This document shows positions 42,983 through 52,814 of a stretch of 64,000 nt of DNA, piece by piece; positions within the stretch are counted from its first letter, which is position 1, and the number at the start of each line of letters is the position of its first letter. Position numbers and translations under genes: made by a program. The stretch is from positions 7,023,698-7,087,697 of the forward strand of contig NZ_JQMJ01000004.1 in NCBI RefSeq assembly GCF_000744655.1, written 5' to 3'. This DNA is from Streptacidiphilus rugosus AM-16 (GTDB lineage Bacteria; Actinomycetota; Actinomycetes; Streptomycetales; Streptomycetaceae). Below the pieces are notes generated by a model. The model was not told where the DNA came from. It made no database searches and worked only from the letters and a program-made list of their open reading frames with translations.

Positions 42983-43708
42983 ATGACAGCCACCGAGTCC
43001 GACGCACCGGCGCGGGTCCTGGTCGTGGACGACGAGCCGGCGCTGCGGGATGCGCTGGAGAGCAGCCTGGCCTTCGAGGGCTACGAGGTGATCACCGCCT
43101 CGGACGGCCTCGAAGCGCTGGACACGGTGGCGGAGCAGCAGCCCGACCTCGTCCTGCTCGACATCATGATGCCCCGCATGGACGGCCTCACGGCCGTCCG
43201 CAGGCTCCGCTCGCGCGGCGACACCGTGCCGGTGCTGATGCTGACCGCGCGTGACGCGGTGGGCGACCGCGTCACCGGCCTGGACGTCGGCGCCGACGAC
43301 TACCTGGCCAAGCCCTTCGAACTCGACGAACTCCTCGCCCGCGTCCGCGCCCTCCTGCGGCGCTCCGCGCTCACCACCGCGACGCCCGGCGGCCCCGGCG
43401 ACACCGACGAGGTCCTCTCCTTCGACGACCTCACCATGAACACCACCACCCGCGAGGTCACCCGCGCGGGCAAGCCGGTCGAACTGACCCGCACCGAGTA
43501 CATGCTGCTGGAGATGTTCCTGGCGCACCCGCGCCAGGTCCTGACGCGGGAGCAGATCCTCAAGGCGGTCTGGGGCTTCGACTTCGAGCCCTCCAGCAAC
43601 TCCCTCGACGTCTACGTGATGTACCTGCGCCGCAAGACCGAGGCCGGCGGCCTGCCGCGCCTCGTGCACACCGTCCGCGGTGTGGGTTACGCGCTGCGTG
43701 CGGCATGA
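42983..43708 (+). CDS. OmpR-family response regulator
   Basis: The 241-residue protein has a receiver with [10 protein letters not shown], phospho-Asp60 in [13 protein letters not shown] and Lys in [10 protein letters not shown], then a winged helix with [15 protein letters not shown] and [11 protein letters not shown]. It pairs with the kinase that overlaps it by ATGA. The protease upstream suggests an envelope stress role. Confidence 0.93.
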   Translation: MTATESDAPARVLVVDDEPALRDALESSLAFEGYEVITASDGLEALDTVAEQQPDLVLLDIMMPRMDGLTAVRRLRSRGDTVPVLMLTARDAVGDRVTGLDVGADDYLAKPFELDELLARVRALLRRSALTTATPGGPGDTDEVLSFDDLTMNTTTREVTRAGKPVELTRTEYMLLEMFLAHPRQVLTREQILKAVWGFDFEPSSNSLDVYVMYLRRKTEAGGLPRLVHTVRGVGYALRAA

Positions 43709-45153
43709 GCAGATGGAGGCGCCTGACGCTGCGCGGGCGTCTTGCCGTCCTGACGGCGGCCGTGGTGTCGGTGGCGGTCGTGATCTGCTGCAGCCTCGCG
43801 TGGTTCGCGGCGCAGCAGCAGATGCTCCACCAGGTGGACGACACGCTCAAGACCTCGTTCTCGCCCCCCTCGCCCACCGATCCGCACACCAACGTGAAGC
43901 TCAGCGAGTGGTGCTTCAACCCGTCCGTGCCGCCGTTCAGCGGCTCCGAGGCGGCGACCACGCTGGTCGTCGCGCACGGCACGACGCCATGCCAACTGAG
44001 CGACAAGTCCATCAGGCCCACGGCGGCCGACGTGGCGGTGGCGGCCTCCGGGAAGTCCGGTGACGACGCCGTCTCGACCTTCCACAACGGGCACACCTAC
44101 GACGGCACACCCGTCCGCGTCTACACCGTCAGCATCGGGCAGGTCACCTTCCAGGCGGCCGGCAAGGTCGACCTCGCCGCCGTCTCCACGGCTCTGCCGC
44201 TCAAGCCGATGCAGGACGCGCTGACCACGCTGGCCCTGATCCTGCTCGGGGCGGGCCTGATCATCATCTCTGGTTCGGTCATAGCGGCCTGGTACGTCGC
44301 CAAGGCCGGCCTCAAGCCCGTGGACAAGCTGACGGCGGTCGTCGAGCACATCGCCCGCACCGAGGAGGTCGGCGAGACCATCGAGGTCAACGGGACCGAC
44401 GAGATCGCGCGGCTGGGCACCTCGTTCAACAGCATGAGCACCGCCCTGGCCAGCTCCCGCGAGCGGCAGTCGCAGCTGATCGCCGACGCCGGGCACGAGC
44501 TGCGCACCCCGCTGACCTCGCTCCGCACCAACGTGGACCTGCTGGTCCGCAGCGAGGAGACCGGACGCGCGCTGCCGCCCGAGACGCACGCGCGCATGCT
44601 GCGGAACATGAAGGCGCAGATGGGCGAGCTCTCGACGCTCATCGGGGATCTGCTCGAACTCTCCCGTCCCGCACGCCCGCAGGGCTCCAAGCCGCTGTCC
44701 GTCGTGCCGCTGCACGACATCGCCGCCCGCGCGCTGGACCGCGCGCGTCTGCGCGGGCCGGGGCTGGAGTTCACCGTCGCCGTAGAGCCGTGGTTCGTCC
44801 GCGCGGACGCGCACGGGCTGGAGCGGGCCGTCATCAACCTGCTCGACAACGCCGTGAAGTTCTCCCCCGCCGGCGGCACGATCGACGTCGGGCTCCGCTT
44901 CGGCACCCTCACCGTCCGCGACCGGGGCCAGGGCATCCCCGAGGAGGACCTGCCCCACGTCTTCGAACGCTTCTGGCGCTCCCCCTCGGCCCGCCAGCTG
45001 CCCGGCTCCGGCCTGGGCCTGGCGATCGTGGCCCAGACCGTCCACGACTGCGGCGGCGAGGTCTCCCTCTCCAACGCCTCCCCGGGCACCCTCGCCACCA
45101 TGAAGCTCCCCGGCGCACCGACTCCTCCCCCGGAGCTGCCGTCCGGCATGTGA
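43705..45153 (+). CDS. Sensor histidine kinase
   Basis: The 482-residue kinase has two membrane spans (about 15-38 and 165-195) flanking an extracytoplasmic sensor (about 40-160), then a HAMP domain, H-box [17 protein letters not shown]-box [13 protein letters not shown] and [11 protein letters not shown]. The ATG overlaps the stop of the response regulator gene by 4 bp. The signal is unknown; the sensor contains two Cys that might form a disulfide (SEWCFNPS and TTPCQLS). Confidence 0.92.
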   Translation: MSRWRRLTLRGRLAVLTAAVVSVAVVICCSLAWFAAQQQMLHQVDDTLKTSFSPPSPTDPHTNVKLSEWCFNPSVPPFSGSEAATTLVVAHGTTPCQLSDKSIRPTAADVAVAASGKSGDDAVSTFHNGHTYDGTPVRVYTVSIGQVTFQAAGKVDLAAVSTALPLKPMQDALTTLALILLGAGLIIISGSVIAAWYVAKAGLKPVDKLTAVVEHIARTEEVGETIEVNGTDEIARLGTSFNSMSTALASSRERQSQLIADAGHELRTPLTSLRTNVDLLVRSEETGRALPPETHARMLRNMKAQMGELSTLIGDLLELSRPARPQGSKPLSVVPLHDIAARALDRARLRGPGLEFTVAVEPWFVRADAHGLERAVINLLDNAVKFSPAGGTIDVGLRFGTLTVRDRGQGIPEEDLPHVFERFWRSPSARQLPGSGLGLAIVAQTVHDCGGEVSLSNASPGTLATMKLPGAPTPPPELPSGM

Positions 45154-45196
45154 AACAAACTGTCCCACTATACGAATACTGAGCCATCATGCAGGC

Positions 45197-46396
45197 ATGA
45201 CCACCAGTCAGCGTGACGTCGCCGCGCACCCCGTCGCCGGAAGCCCGCCGCCCGCGAGCCGACGCTGGGTGATGCTCGGGCTCGGGACCGCTGCGCAGAC
45301 CGCGGCCTACACCTTCGTGTACGGGATGCCGTATCTGATCCCGTCGATGCGAAGCTCGGAGGGCTTGAGCCTGGCGCAGGCCGGGGTGATGGTGGCGTGT
45401 CCCACCGCCGGGCTGCTGCTGGCGCTGTACGCGTGGGGGGCGGCGACCGATCGGTATGGGGAGCGGTGGGTGCTGGCCGCGGGGCTGGGGCTGGCCACGG
45501 CGGCGCTGGCCGGTGCGTCGGCCGTGCACGGGCTGGTCGCGCTGGGGGTGCTGTTCGCGGTGGCCGGGGCTGCCGGGGCGAGTGTGTCGGCGGCGAGCGG
45601 ACGCGTCGTGCTGGGGTGGTTCCCACCGGAGCAGCGCGGTTTCGCGATGGGGTTGCGGCAGACGTCCACCCCGCTGGGGATACTGGTCGCCGCCGCCGCG
45701 GTCCCGCCGATCGCCGCGGCGCACGGCCTGCGCGGGGCGGTGCTGATGTTCACGCTGCTGAGCGGCGTGATGACGGTCCTGACCGCGCTGTTCGTCGTCG
45801 ACCCGCCGAGGGCCGCGGCGCGGCCGGGCGAGGACGAGAAGCCGGCCAGCCCCTACCGGGGTTCCGCGCTGTGGCGGATCCACGCGGCCAGTGCCCTGAT
45901 GGTCTGGCCGCAGTTCACCGTCGGCGCGTTCGGCCTGGTCTACCTGACCGACGTGCGCCACTGGCCGGCGATCGCGGCCGGGCGGCTGATGGCCTGCGGC
46001 CAGGGCGCGGCCGCGGTCTGCCGGGTCGGCGCCGGGCGGTGGTCCGACGCGGTGGGGAGCCGCTTGCAGCCGATGCGGCTGCTGGCCGCGGCGGTCGGGG
46101 TGCTGGCCCTGGCCCTGGGCGTGGCGGGCGGAGCGGTGGCGGTGGCGCTGCTGGTCCTGCTGTGCGCGCTGTCGGCCGGCACGAACGGGCTCTCCTTCAC
46201 GTCGGTCGCCGAGCGGGCCGGCTCGCACTGGGCGGGCCGCGCCCTCGCGGTGCAGAACACCGGCCAGAACCTCACCGCGTCCGTGGCTCCGCCCGCGGTC
46301 GGCGCGCTGATCACCGCGAGCGGCTTCCCGACGGCGTTCGGCCTGGCCGCGGCCTGCGCCTTCGCCTCGATCGCCGTACTCAGCCGGGTCAGGTAG
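45197..46396 (+). CDS. MFS transporter
   Basis: The 399-residue protein has about twelve spans and an MFS motif A-like loop GAATDRYGERWVL between spans 2 and 3. FPPEQRGFAMGLRQTSTPLG fits the cyanate/oxalate-formate type of the family. The substrate is unknown. The region before it holds an AT-rich ACTATACGAATACT that may be a promoter. Confidence 0.85.
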   Translation: MTTSQRDVAAHPVAGSPPPASRRWVMLGLGTAAQTAAYTFVYGMPYLIPSMRSSEGLSLAQAGVMVACPTAGLLLALYAWGAATDRYGERWVLAAGLGLATAALAGASAVHGLVALGVLFAVAGAAGASVSAASGRVVLGWFPPEQRGFAMGLRQTSTPLGILVAAAAVPPIAAAHGLRGAVLMFTLLSGVMTVLTALFVVDPPRAAARPGEDEKPASPYRGSALWRIHAASALMVWPQFTVGAFGLVYLTDVRHWPAIAAGRLMACGQGAAAVCRVGAGRWSDAVGSRLQPMRLLAAAVGVLALALGVAGGAVAVALLVLLCALSAGTNGLSFTSVAERAGSHWAGRALAVQNTGQNLTASVAPPAVGALITASGFPTAFGLAAACAFASIAVLSRVR

Positions 46397-46463
46397 CCAC
46401 GGGGCACGGGCCCGGTCGGCGGCGGCGCCGCGCCGCTGACGGCCTCCCGGCGCCCGGAAGCCA

Positions 46464-46469
46464 TAGGGT
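46464..46469 (+). promoter_or_regulatory. Probable -10 box for leaderless mshD mRNA
   Basis: TAGGGT lies 7 nt before the ATG at 46477 with no ribosome site. Confidence 0.5.
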
Positions 46470-46476
46470 CGAACAC

Positions 46477-47313
46477 ATGGACACAGCGGAGCGTGAGGAG
46501 ATCGCCGCGCTGCTCGCGCGCGCGGCGGACGCGGACGGGCGGCAGGCGGTCTCCGAGCAGGGGCGGCTCGCACTGCGGAGTGGACGGGCCGAGGTCAGCC
46601 ATCTGACCAGCAGGGACGAGGGCGGCGCCCTCCTCGGGTACGCGCAGATCGACGCGGAGTGGACCGCGGAGCTGGTCGTCGACCCCGCACGGCGCGGCGA
46701 GGGCCACGGACGGGCGCTGCTGCGGCGCACGCTCGGCTCCGGCGCCCGCAGGGTGTGGGCGCACGGCGGGCACCCCGCCGCCCGGCGGCTGGCCGACGAG
46801 TTCGGCCTGGTGCTGACCCGCGAGCTGCGGCAGCTGCGCAGGACCGGCCCCGCGCCGGAGGCGCCCACCCTGCCGGTAGGGGTCACGATCAGGACCTTCG
46901 AGCCGGGCCGGGACGAGGAGGCGTGGCTCGAGGTCAACGCCGCGGCATTCGCCCACCACCCCGAGCAGGGTTCGTGGACCCTCCAGGACCTGCGGGAACG
47001 CGAGCAGGAGGGCTGGTTCGACCCCGAGGGCTTCTTTCTCGCCGAGCGGGATGGGGTGCTCGTCGGGTTCCATTGGACCAAGGTCGAAGGCGGGCTCGGC
47101 GAGGTGTACGTCGTCGGGGTCGCCCCGACCGAGCAGGGCAGCGGGCTCGGCAAGGCACTGACCGCCGTCGGGCTGCGCCACATGGCGGAGGACCGGGGGC
47201 TGCCGACCGTGCTGCTCTACGTGGATGCCGATAACCCCGCCGCGCTGCGGGTATATGAAAGGGCGGGATTTGCGGTGCACGAGGTGGACCTGGTGTTCGG
47301 CGTCCCCGAATGA
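46477..47313 (+). CDS. mshD: Mycothiol synthase
   Basis: The 278-residue enzyme has two GNAT domains: N-terminal AELVVDPARRGEGHGRALLR and C-terminal VVGVAPTEQGSGLGKALTAV with LYVDADNPAALRVYERAGF. It acetylates Cys-GlcN-inositol, the last step of mycothiol synthesis. Length and motif order fit MshD. A leaderless start fits the TAGGGT box. Confidence 0.94.
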   Translation: MDTAEREEIAALLARAADADGRQAVSEQGRLALRSGRAEVSHLTSRDEGGALLGYAQIDAEWTAELVVDPARRGEGHGRALLRRTLGSGARRVWAHGGHPAARRLADEFGLVLTRELRQLRRTGPAPEAPTLPVGVTIRTFEPGRDEEAWLEVNAAAFAHHPEQGSWTLQDLREREQEGWFDPEGFFLAERDGVLVGFHWTKVEGGLGEVYVVGVAPTEQGSGLGKALTAVGLRHMAEDRGLPTVLLYVDADNPAALRVYERAGFAVHEVDLVFGVPE

Positions 47314-47362
47314 TCGGTGACGCCTCGGGCGAACCGTAGGCGACCGACTCAGCTTTCCTGCA

Positions 47363-47395
47363 GGTCACTGCGAATTTACTTACCGTTCAGATCCC
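47363..47395 (+). promoter_or_regulatory. Putative PHO box upstream of ppk
   Basis: Three 11-mers are in phase: GGTCACTGCGA, ATTTACTTACC and GTTCAGATCCC. The first and third match the PhoP direct-repeat consensus and the second is weak. The ppk gene is a known PhoP target in streptomycetes. Confidence 0.55.
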
Positions 47396-47478
47396 GTTGC
47401 AAAGATCACGAAATGCAATCAGTCCGGCCACCGCGGCGGCGAGGGCCGGACGAAGCCGTGCAGGAGGAGCCACCGAAG

Positions 47479-49674
47479 ATGACAGCCCAGCCTGCCACCA
47501 ACCAACCAGGCGTCGCGGCCACCGCTTCCGCGGGCGCCGTACTCGTCCCTGAGATCACCGTCCCTACGGACTCCGACGAGGACCTGCCGCACAACCGGTT
47601 CCTGGACCGCGAGCGCAGCTGGCTCGCCTTCAACGAGCGCGTGCTCGAACTCGCCGAGGACCCGGAGACGCCGCTGCTGGAGCGCGCCAAGTTCCTGGCG
47701 ATCTTCGCCAGCAACCTGGACGAGTTCTTCATGGTCCGCGTCGCAGGCCTCAAGCGCCGCATCGCGACCGGCGTGGCCCAACGCAGCGCCAGCGGCCTGC
47801 AGCCGCGCGAGGTGCTCGACCTCATATGGACCCGGTCCCGCGAGCTGATGGCCAGGCACGCCGCCTGCTTCCACCAGGACGTGCTGCCCGAGCTGTCCGC
47901 CGAGGGCATCGAACTGGTGCGCTGGAACGAGCTGACCGACAAGGAGCAGGGCCGCCTGCTCGCGCTCTTCCGGCAGCAGATCTTCCCGGTGCTGACGCCC
48001 CTCGCGGTCGACCCCGCGCACCCCTTCCCTTACATCTCGGGACTCTCGCTGAACCTCGCCGTCGTCGTGCGCAACCCGGTCAGCGGGCACAAGCACTTCG
48101 CTCGTGTGAAGGTGCCGCAGTCGCTCTCCCGCTTCCTCGAGGCCTCGCCGAACCGCTACGTCCCGCTCGAGGACGTCATGGGCGCGCACCTGGAGTACCT
48201 CTTCCCCGGCATGGAGGTGCTGGCGCACCACGCCTTCCGGGTGACCCGCAACGAGGACCTCGAGGTCGAGGAGGACGACACCGAGAACATCCTCAAGGCG
48301 CTGGAGAAGGAGCTCATGCGGCGGCGCTTCGGGCCGCCGGTGCGCCTGGAGGTGGAGGAGTCGATCGACCCCTACGTGCTGGACCTGCTGGTCCGCGAGC
48401 TCAACATCTCCGCCGCCGAGGTCTACCCGCTGCCCGGGCCGCTCGACCTGACCGGACTCTTCGCGCTGGCCGGCGCGGACCGGCCGGAGCTGAAGTACCG
48501 GCCGTTCGTCGCCGGCACCGCGCGCGGGCTGACCGAGGTCGAGTCGGCCTCGCAGCCCGACATCTTCGCCGCCGTGCGCGAGCGCGACGTGCTGCTGCAC
48601 CACCCCTACGACTCCTTCTCGACCTCCGTGCAGGCCTTCCTGGAGCAGGCCGCCGCCGACCCGGGCGTGCTGGCCATCAAGCAGACCCTCTACCGCACCT
48701 CCGGCGACTCGCCGATCGTGGACGCCCTGATCGACGCCGCCGAGGCGGGCAAGCAGGTGCTGGTCCTGGTCGAGATCAAGGCGCGCTTCGACGAGCAGGC
48801 CAACATCAAGTGGGCCCGCAAGCTGGAGGAGGCCGGCTGCCACGTCGTCTACGGCCTGATCGGGCTCAAGACGCACAGCAAGCTGAGCCTGGTGGTCCGG
48901 CAGGAGGGCGAGACGCTGCGCCGCTACGCGCACGTCGGCACCGGCAACTACCACCCCAAGACGGCCCGGCTCTACGAGGACATCGGCATCCTGACCGCAG
49001 ACCCGCAGGTCGGCGCCGACCTCTCGGACCTGTTCAACCGGCTCTCCGGCTACTCGCGCCGCGAGTCCTACCGGCGGCTGCTGGTCGCGCCGCGCTCGCT
49101 GCGCAAGGGCCTGGTCGAGCGGATCCACGACGAGATCGCGCACCACCGCGCCGGACGCCCGGCCCGGATCCAGCTCAAGGTCAACTCGATCGTCGACGAG
49201 GCCGTGATCGACGCGCTCTACCGCGCCTCCCAGGCGGGCGTGCCGGTGGACGTGTGGGTGCGCGGGATCTGCGCGATCCGGCCCGGCGTGCCGGGGCTGA
49301 GCGAGAACATCAGGGTCCGCTCGATCCTGGGCCGTTTCCTGGAGCACTCGCGGATCTTCGCCTTCGGCAACGGCGGCGACCCCGAGGTGTGGATCGGCAG
49401 CGCCGACATGATGCACCGCAACCTGGACCGCAGGATCGAGGCGCTGCTGCGGGTCACCGACCCGGGCCACCGCGCCGAACTGGCGGGCCTGCTGGAGCTC
49501 GGCATGGCCGACGACACCTCCTCCTGGCACCTGGGGGCGGACGGCGCCTGGACCAGACACGCGCACGACGCGGACGGACGGCCGCTGCGCAACGTCCAGG
49601 AGCTGCTGATCGACTCCCGCCTCCGTGCCCGACGAGGCGCAGACGGCTGGGGGCCCGGTGCCGGGTCCAGCTGA
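47479..49674 (+). CDS. ppk: Polyphosphate kinase 1
   Basis: The 731-residue enzyme makes polyphosphate from ATP. Visible are the N-terminal [17 protein letters not shown], the [17 protein letters not shown] helix and two HKD-like histidine regions, [12 protein letters not shown] (phospho-His) and [25 protein letters not shown] lies before the ATG at 47479; in-frame Met codons at 47413 and earlier are possible. The C-terminal tail is charged. The CHAD gene follows by 52 bp. Confidence 0.96.
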   Translation: MTAQPATNQPGVAATASAGAVLVPEITVPTDSDEDLPHNRFLDRERSWLAFNERVLELAEDPETPLLERAKFLAIFASNLDEFFMVRVAGLKRRIATGVAQRSASGLQPREVLDLIWTRSRELMARHAACFHQDVLPELSAEGIELVRWNELTDKEQGRLLALFRQQIFPVLTPLAVDPAHPFPYISGLSLNLAVVVRNPVSGHKHFARVKVPQSLSRFLEASPNRYVPLEDVMGAHLEYLFPGMEVLAHHAFRVTRNEDLEVEEDDTENILKALEKELMRRRFGPPVRLEVEESIDPYVLDLLVRELNISAAEVYPLPGPLDLTGLFALAGADRPELKYRPFVAGTARGLTEVESASQPDIFAAVRERDVLLHHPYDSFSTSVQAFLEQAAADPGVLAIKQTLYRTSGDSPIVDALIDAAEAGKQVLVLVEIKARFDEQANIKWARKLEEAGCHVVYGLIGLKTHSKLSLVVRQEGETLRRYAHVGTGNYHPKTARLYEDIGILTADPQVGADLSDLFNRLSGYSRRESYRRLLVAPRSLRKGLVERIHDEIAHHRAGRPARIQLKVNSIVDEAVIDALYRASQAGVPVDVWVRGICAIRPGVPGLSENIRVRSILGRFLEHSRIFAFGNGGDPEVWIGSADMMHRNLDRRIEALLRVTDPGHRAELAGLLELGMADDTSSWHLGADGAWTRHAHDADGRPLRNVQELLIDSRLRARRGADGWGPGAGSS

Positions 49675-49726
49675 CCAGTCCGACCGGCACTTATCGAAGA
49701 ACGCGAACACAACGGGGATTCACCGA

Positions 49727-50782
49727 ATGACGACCGGGATCGAGCCGCCCCCCTCAGGGTCCTCCTCGGCCGAGAGCCTGCTCGGCGCGCACCTCGCCGA
49801 GCAGGCCGGGCGCTTCCTGCGCGCGCTGCCCGAGGTCGACCTCGGCACGCTGCGCCGCGTCGACGGCGCCCTGCACGGCTTCGGCGGCCTGCTGGACCCG
49901 ACCTGGGGCGAGACGCTCCGCGGCGATCTCGCCGCACTGATCGTCACGCTGGGCCAGGAGCGCGGCTACACCCGCAGACTCGCCCGACTGCTGACCGCAG
50001 TCGACTCGCTGACCTGCACCGACGTCGCGGTCCCGCTGCCCAGGGCAGCCGACGCCGAACAGCCGGGTGCCGGGCCGAACGTCGGCGGCCTGCTGGCCCA
50101 CCACCCGGGGGCGCCCAAGGCCAGGGCGATGCTGGAGCGACAGCTCACCCTGGCCCGCTCGCGCAGCCACACCGCCGCGCTCCAGGAGCTCGGCTCCGCG
50201 CGGTTCCACTCGCTGGCCGACCGGATGACCCTCCTGGTCTCCGACCTTCCGCTGCGCGCACCGGAGGAGATCCATCCGGCCGAGCAACTGCTGGGCCACG
50301 CGGCCCGGACCTTCGAGGCGCTGGAGCTGACCGTCGACCGGCTGCCGCTGGACCGTGCGGCGGTCCCCTACAACGGCGACGCGCTGCACCGGATCCCGAT
50401 GCGGGTTGCCGCCGACCCGGCCGGTCAGGCCGCGCACGACGACGCCGCGTGGACCAGGGTCGGCGCGGCGGTCCGCTACGCCCGCTACGCGCTGGAGGTC
50501 TGCGGGCCGCTGCTCGGCGGGCGCGCGGCGGAGCCGCTGGCGGGACTGGCCGCGCTGGCGGCCCAGTTGGAGCGGCAGCAGGAGGCGGTGGACGCGGCGG
50601 AGGCTGCCGCGCTCGCGGCCAGGACACCCAGAATCACCCCGGCGACGGCATATGTGCTCGGCGTGGTGCATGCTGATCAGCGTCTGGAGGTCGAGGCCGC
50701 GCGCCACGCTTTCAGCTGTTCCTGGCCCGATTTCCTCAGCTCCGGATGGCTCACCGACCCATGGCTCGCCCGATCGACCTGA
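49727..50782 (+). CDS. CHAD-domain protein (polyphosphate-binding)
   Basis: The 351-residue helical protein is a CHAD domain with conserved-type basic residues: LGAHLAEQAGRFLRALPEVD, RLARLLTAVDSL, SRSHTAALQELGSARFHSL and RYARYALEVCGPLLGG. CHAD domains bind polyphosphate granules. It lies between ppk and the Nudix gene and is coupled to the latter by a 37-bp overlap. Confidence 0.85.
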   Translation: MTTGIEPPPSGSSSAESLLGAHLAEQAGRFLRALPEVDLGTLRRVDGALHGFGGLLDPTWGETLRGDLAALIVTLGQERGYTRRLARLLTAVDSLTCTDVAVPLPRAADAEQPGAGPNVGGLLAHHPGAPKARAMLERQLTLARSRSHTAALQELGSARFHSLADRMTLLVSDLPLRAPEEIHPAEQLLGHAARTFEALELTVDRLPLDRAAVPYNGDALHRIPMRVAADPAGQAAHDDAAWTRVGAAVRYARYALEVCGPLLGGRAAEPLAGLAALAAQLERQQEAVDAAEAAALAARTPRITPATAYVLGVVHADQRLEVEAARHAFSCSWPDFLSSGWLTDPWLARST

Positions 50783-51267
50783 ACAGTGCCGGCCCGTCCG
50801 GCGCCGCCGACTCCCGCAAGAAGAAGGACCGGGTCCCGCGCAGCATGGAAGCCCCGCGCAGCTTGGAGATCGTGAAGGCGGCCGGCGTCGTGCTGTGGCG
50901 CGAGCGCAAGGGCGGGGACGGCATCGAGCTCGCCCTGGTGCACCGGGCGAAGTACGACGACTGGAGTTTCCCGAAGGGCAAGCTCGAGATCGGCGAGAAG
51001 CACCGCGAGGCCGCCCTGCGGGAGGCCTTCGAGGAGACCGGCATGAAGGTTCTGCTCGGGCAGCGGCTGCCGACCCGGCACTACCTGTTCAGGGACCGGG
51101 TCAAGCGGGTCCGCTACTGGTCCGCGACGCGGCTGACGGGCCGGTTCGTGCCCAACCGCGAGGTCGACGAACTCCTCTGGCTGCCGGTCGCGGAGGCCCG
51201 TGCGATGCTGAGTTACGAGCACGACCGGGCCCTGGTCGACGCGCTGCTCGAACAGCTCGGCGGCTGA
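50746..51267 (+). CDS. Nudix hydrolase
   Basis: The 173-residue protein has the Nudix box GKLEIGEKHREAALREAFEE followed by TG. The fold starts at EIVKAAGVVLWRERKGG and WSFPKG precedes the box. It resembles the Nudix half of MutT1, which hydrolyses 8-oxo-dGTP and polyphosphates, but lacks the C-terminal histidine phosphatase domain. Starts at 50746, 50761 and 50845 are possible. It overlaps the CHAD gene by 37 bp. Confidence 0.88.
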   Translation: MAHRPMARPIDLNSAGPSGAADSRKKKDRVPRSMEAPRSLEIVKAAGVVLWRERKGGDGIELALVHRAKYDDWSFPKGKLEIGEKHREAALREAFEETGMKVLLGQRLPTRHYLFRDRVKRVRYWSATRLTGRFVPNREVDELLWLPVAEARAMLSYEHDRALVDALLEQLGG

Positions 51268-51367
51268 GGCCCGCAGACGCGGTGTCGCACAACAGCTGTG
51301 CCCTGGTCGTGCCCTGGTCGTGGTGAAACCGTTACCACAGGTCTGCGTATCCCGGTGTCCGACGTAG

Positions 51368-51389
51368 GTTCACCCTCCGTTCATTTGCG
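51368..51389 (+). promoter_or_regulatory. PHO box upstream of pstS
   Basis: GTTCACCCTCC and GTTCATTTGCG are two adjacent near-perfect PhoP repeat units. A third unit, CTTCACCTCCC at 51401-51411, lies in phase after one degenerate 11-mer. Strong PHO boxes before pstS are established in streptomycetes. Confidence 0.88.
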
Positions 51390-51474
51390 CAGGCCGAACG
51401 CTTCACCTCCCCTCCCTAACTTCAGTGTCATCGGAAGCCGGACGGCTCCGCGACCAGCTTGAAAGGGATCACCA

Positions 51475-52626
51475 GTGAAGCTCCAGCGCAACGGCCGCAC
51501 CAAGGCCCTCGCCATCGGCGCCCTTGCGGTCGTCAGCTCGCTGACGCTCGCGGCGTGCGGCTCCGACAACAACACCACCTCCTCCCCGAGCGCCTCCGCC
51601 GGCGGCACCACCGCCGCGGCCGTCTCGGCGGACTGCAAGGGCGCGAGCGGCCAGCTGCTCGGCGCCGGCTCCACCGCCCAGGCGAACGCGATGACCCAGT
51701 GGGTCAAGGACTTCCAGGCCAAGTGCTCGGGCGTCCAGATCAACTACCAGGCCACCGGATCCGGCGCGGGCATCACCTCCTTCCAGAGCGGCAAGGTCGC
51801 CTTCGCCGGCTCCGACGCCGCCATGAAGCCGGCCGACGTCCAGAAGACGATGGGCACCGCCTGCACCGGCGGCGGCAAGGGCATCGACATCCCGATGATC
51901 GGTGGCCCCATCGCGATCGGCTACAACCTGCCCGGCGTGAGCAACCTGGTGCTCGACGCGCCCACCCTGGCGCAGATCTTCACCGGCAAGATCACCAACT
52001 GGAACGACGCGGCGATCAAGAAGCTGAACCCGTCGGCGACGCTGCCCAACCTGCCGATCCAGACCTTCCACCGTTCGGACGGCTCCGGCACCACCGCCAA
52101 CTTCACCGCGTACCTGGCGGCCGCCGCGCCGACCGACTACACCTTCGCCCCGAACAAGCTGTGGGCGGCCAAGGGCGGCCAGGCTGCGGCCGGCTCCTCC
52201 GGCCTGGCGGCTCAGGTCAAGCAGGTCCAGGGCTCCATCTCCTACTTCGAGATGTCCTACGCGACCTCCGGCAGCATCAGCACCGCGCAGATCGCCACCG
52301 GTGCCACCGCCCCGGTCGCCGTCACCGCGGACGCCGCGTCCAAGGCCGTGGGCGACGCCAAGGTCACCGGCACCGCCCCCGACCTGACGCTCGACCTCAA
52401 GCCCGCCTACACCACCAAGACGGACGGCGCCTACCCGATCGTCCTGGTCACCTACGAGATCGCCTGCGACAAGGGCAACAAGGCCGACACGCTGCCCACC
52501 CTCAAGGCGTTCCTGAACTACATCTCCAGCTCCGCGGGCCAGCAGTCGGTCGCCAGCCTCGGCTACTTCCCGCTCCCGGCCTCCCTGGCCACCCAGGTCC
52601 AGACCACCATCAACGGCCTGTCCTGA
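51475..52626 (+). CDS. pstS: Phosphate ABC transporter substrate-binding lipoprotein PstS
   Basis: The 383-residue protein has a signal peptide with lipobox LTLAAC and a Ser/Thr-rich linker. The phosphate-binding fold shows LLGAGSTAQANAMTQW, ATGSGAGITSFQSG, HRSDGSGTTANF and LGYFPLPA. It captures phosphate outside the cell for PstCAB. AAAGGGA lies about 9 nt before the GTG start. A PHO box is 85 bp upstream. Confidence 0.97.
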   Translation: MKLQRNGRTKALAIGALAVVSSLTLAACGSDNNTTSSPSASAGGTTAAAVSADCKGASGQLLGAGSTAQANAMTQWVKDFQAKCSGVQINYQATGSGAGITSFQSGKVAFAGSDAAMKPADVQKTMGTACTGGGKGIDIPMIGGPIAIGYNLPGVSNLVLDAPTLAQIFTGKITNWNDAAIKKLNPSATLPNLPIQTFHRSDGSGTTANFTAYLAAAAPTDYTFAPNKLWAAKGGQAAAGSSGLAAQVKQVQGSISYFEMSYATSGSISTAQIATGATAPVAVTADAASKAVGDAKVTGTAPDLTLDLKPAYTTKTDGAYPIVLVTYEIACDKGNKADTLPTLKAFLNYISSSAGQQSVASLGYFPLPASLATQVQTTINGLS

Positions 52627-52657
52627 TCCGACGGCTGCTGGTCCAGTGACCGACCCA

Positions 52658-52694
52658 GGGGGCGGACACACGGAGCGATCCGTGTCCCGCCCCC
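52658..52694 (+). terminator. Attenuator-type hairpin between pstS and pstC
   Basis: GGGGGCGGACACACGGA pairs with TCCGTGTCCCGCCCCC with one bulge and a 4-nt loop. Its place 32 bp after pstS suits partial termination, giving more PstS than PstC. Confidence 0.65.
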
Positions 52695-52814
52695 CGGGGA
52701 CGCCACCCGACCGACGAACCGATGTCCCGACACAGGGCTGACCAAGCCACCTCTCGTCCGGTGCACCGCCGCCCGGTGCCGTCCCAGGGACGGCATCTTC
52801 AGACCGGAGATCCC

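Noticed and set aside
47419-49710. Minus-strand open frame of about 760 codons
   Set aside because: It mirrors ppk, which has unmistakable enzyme motifs; long antisense frames are normal at this GC.
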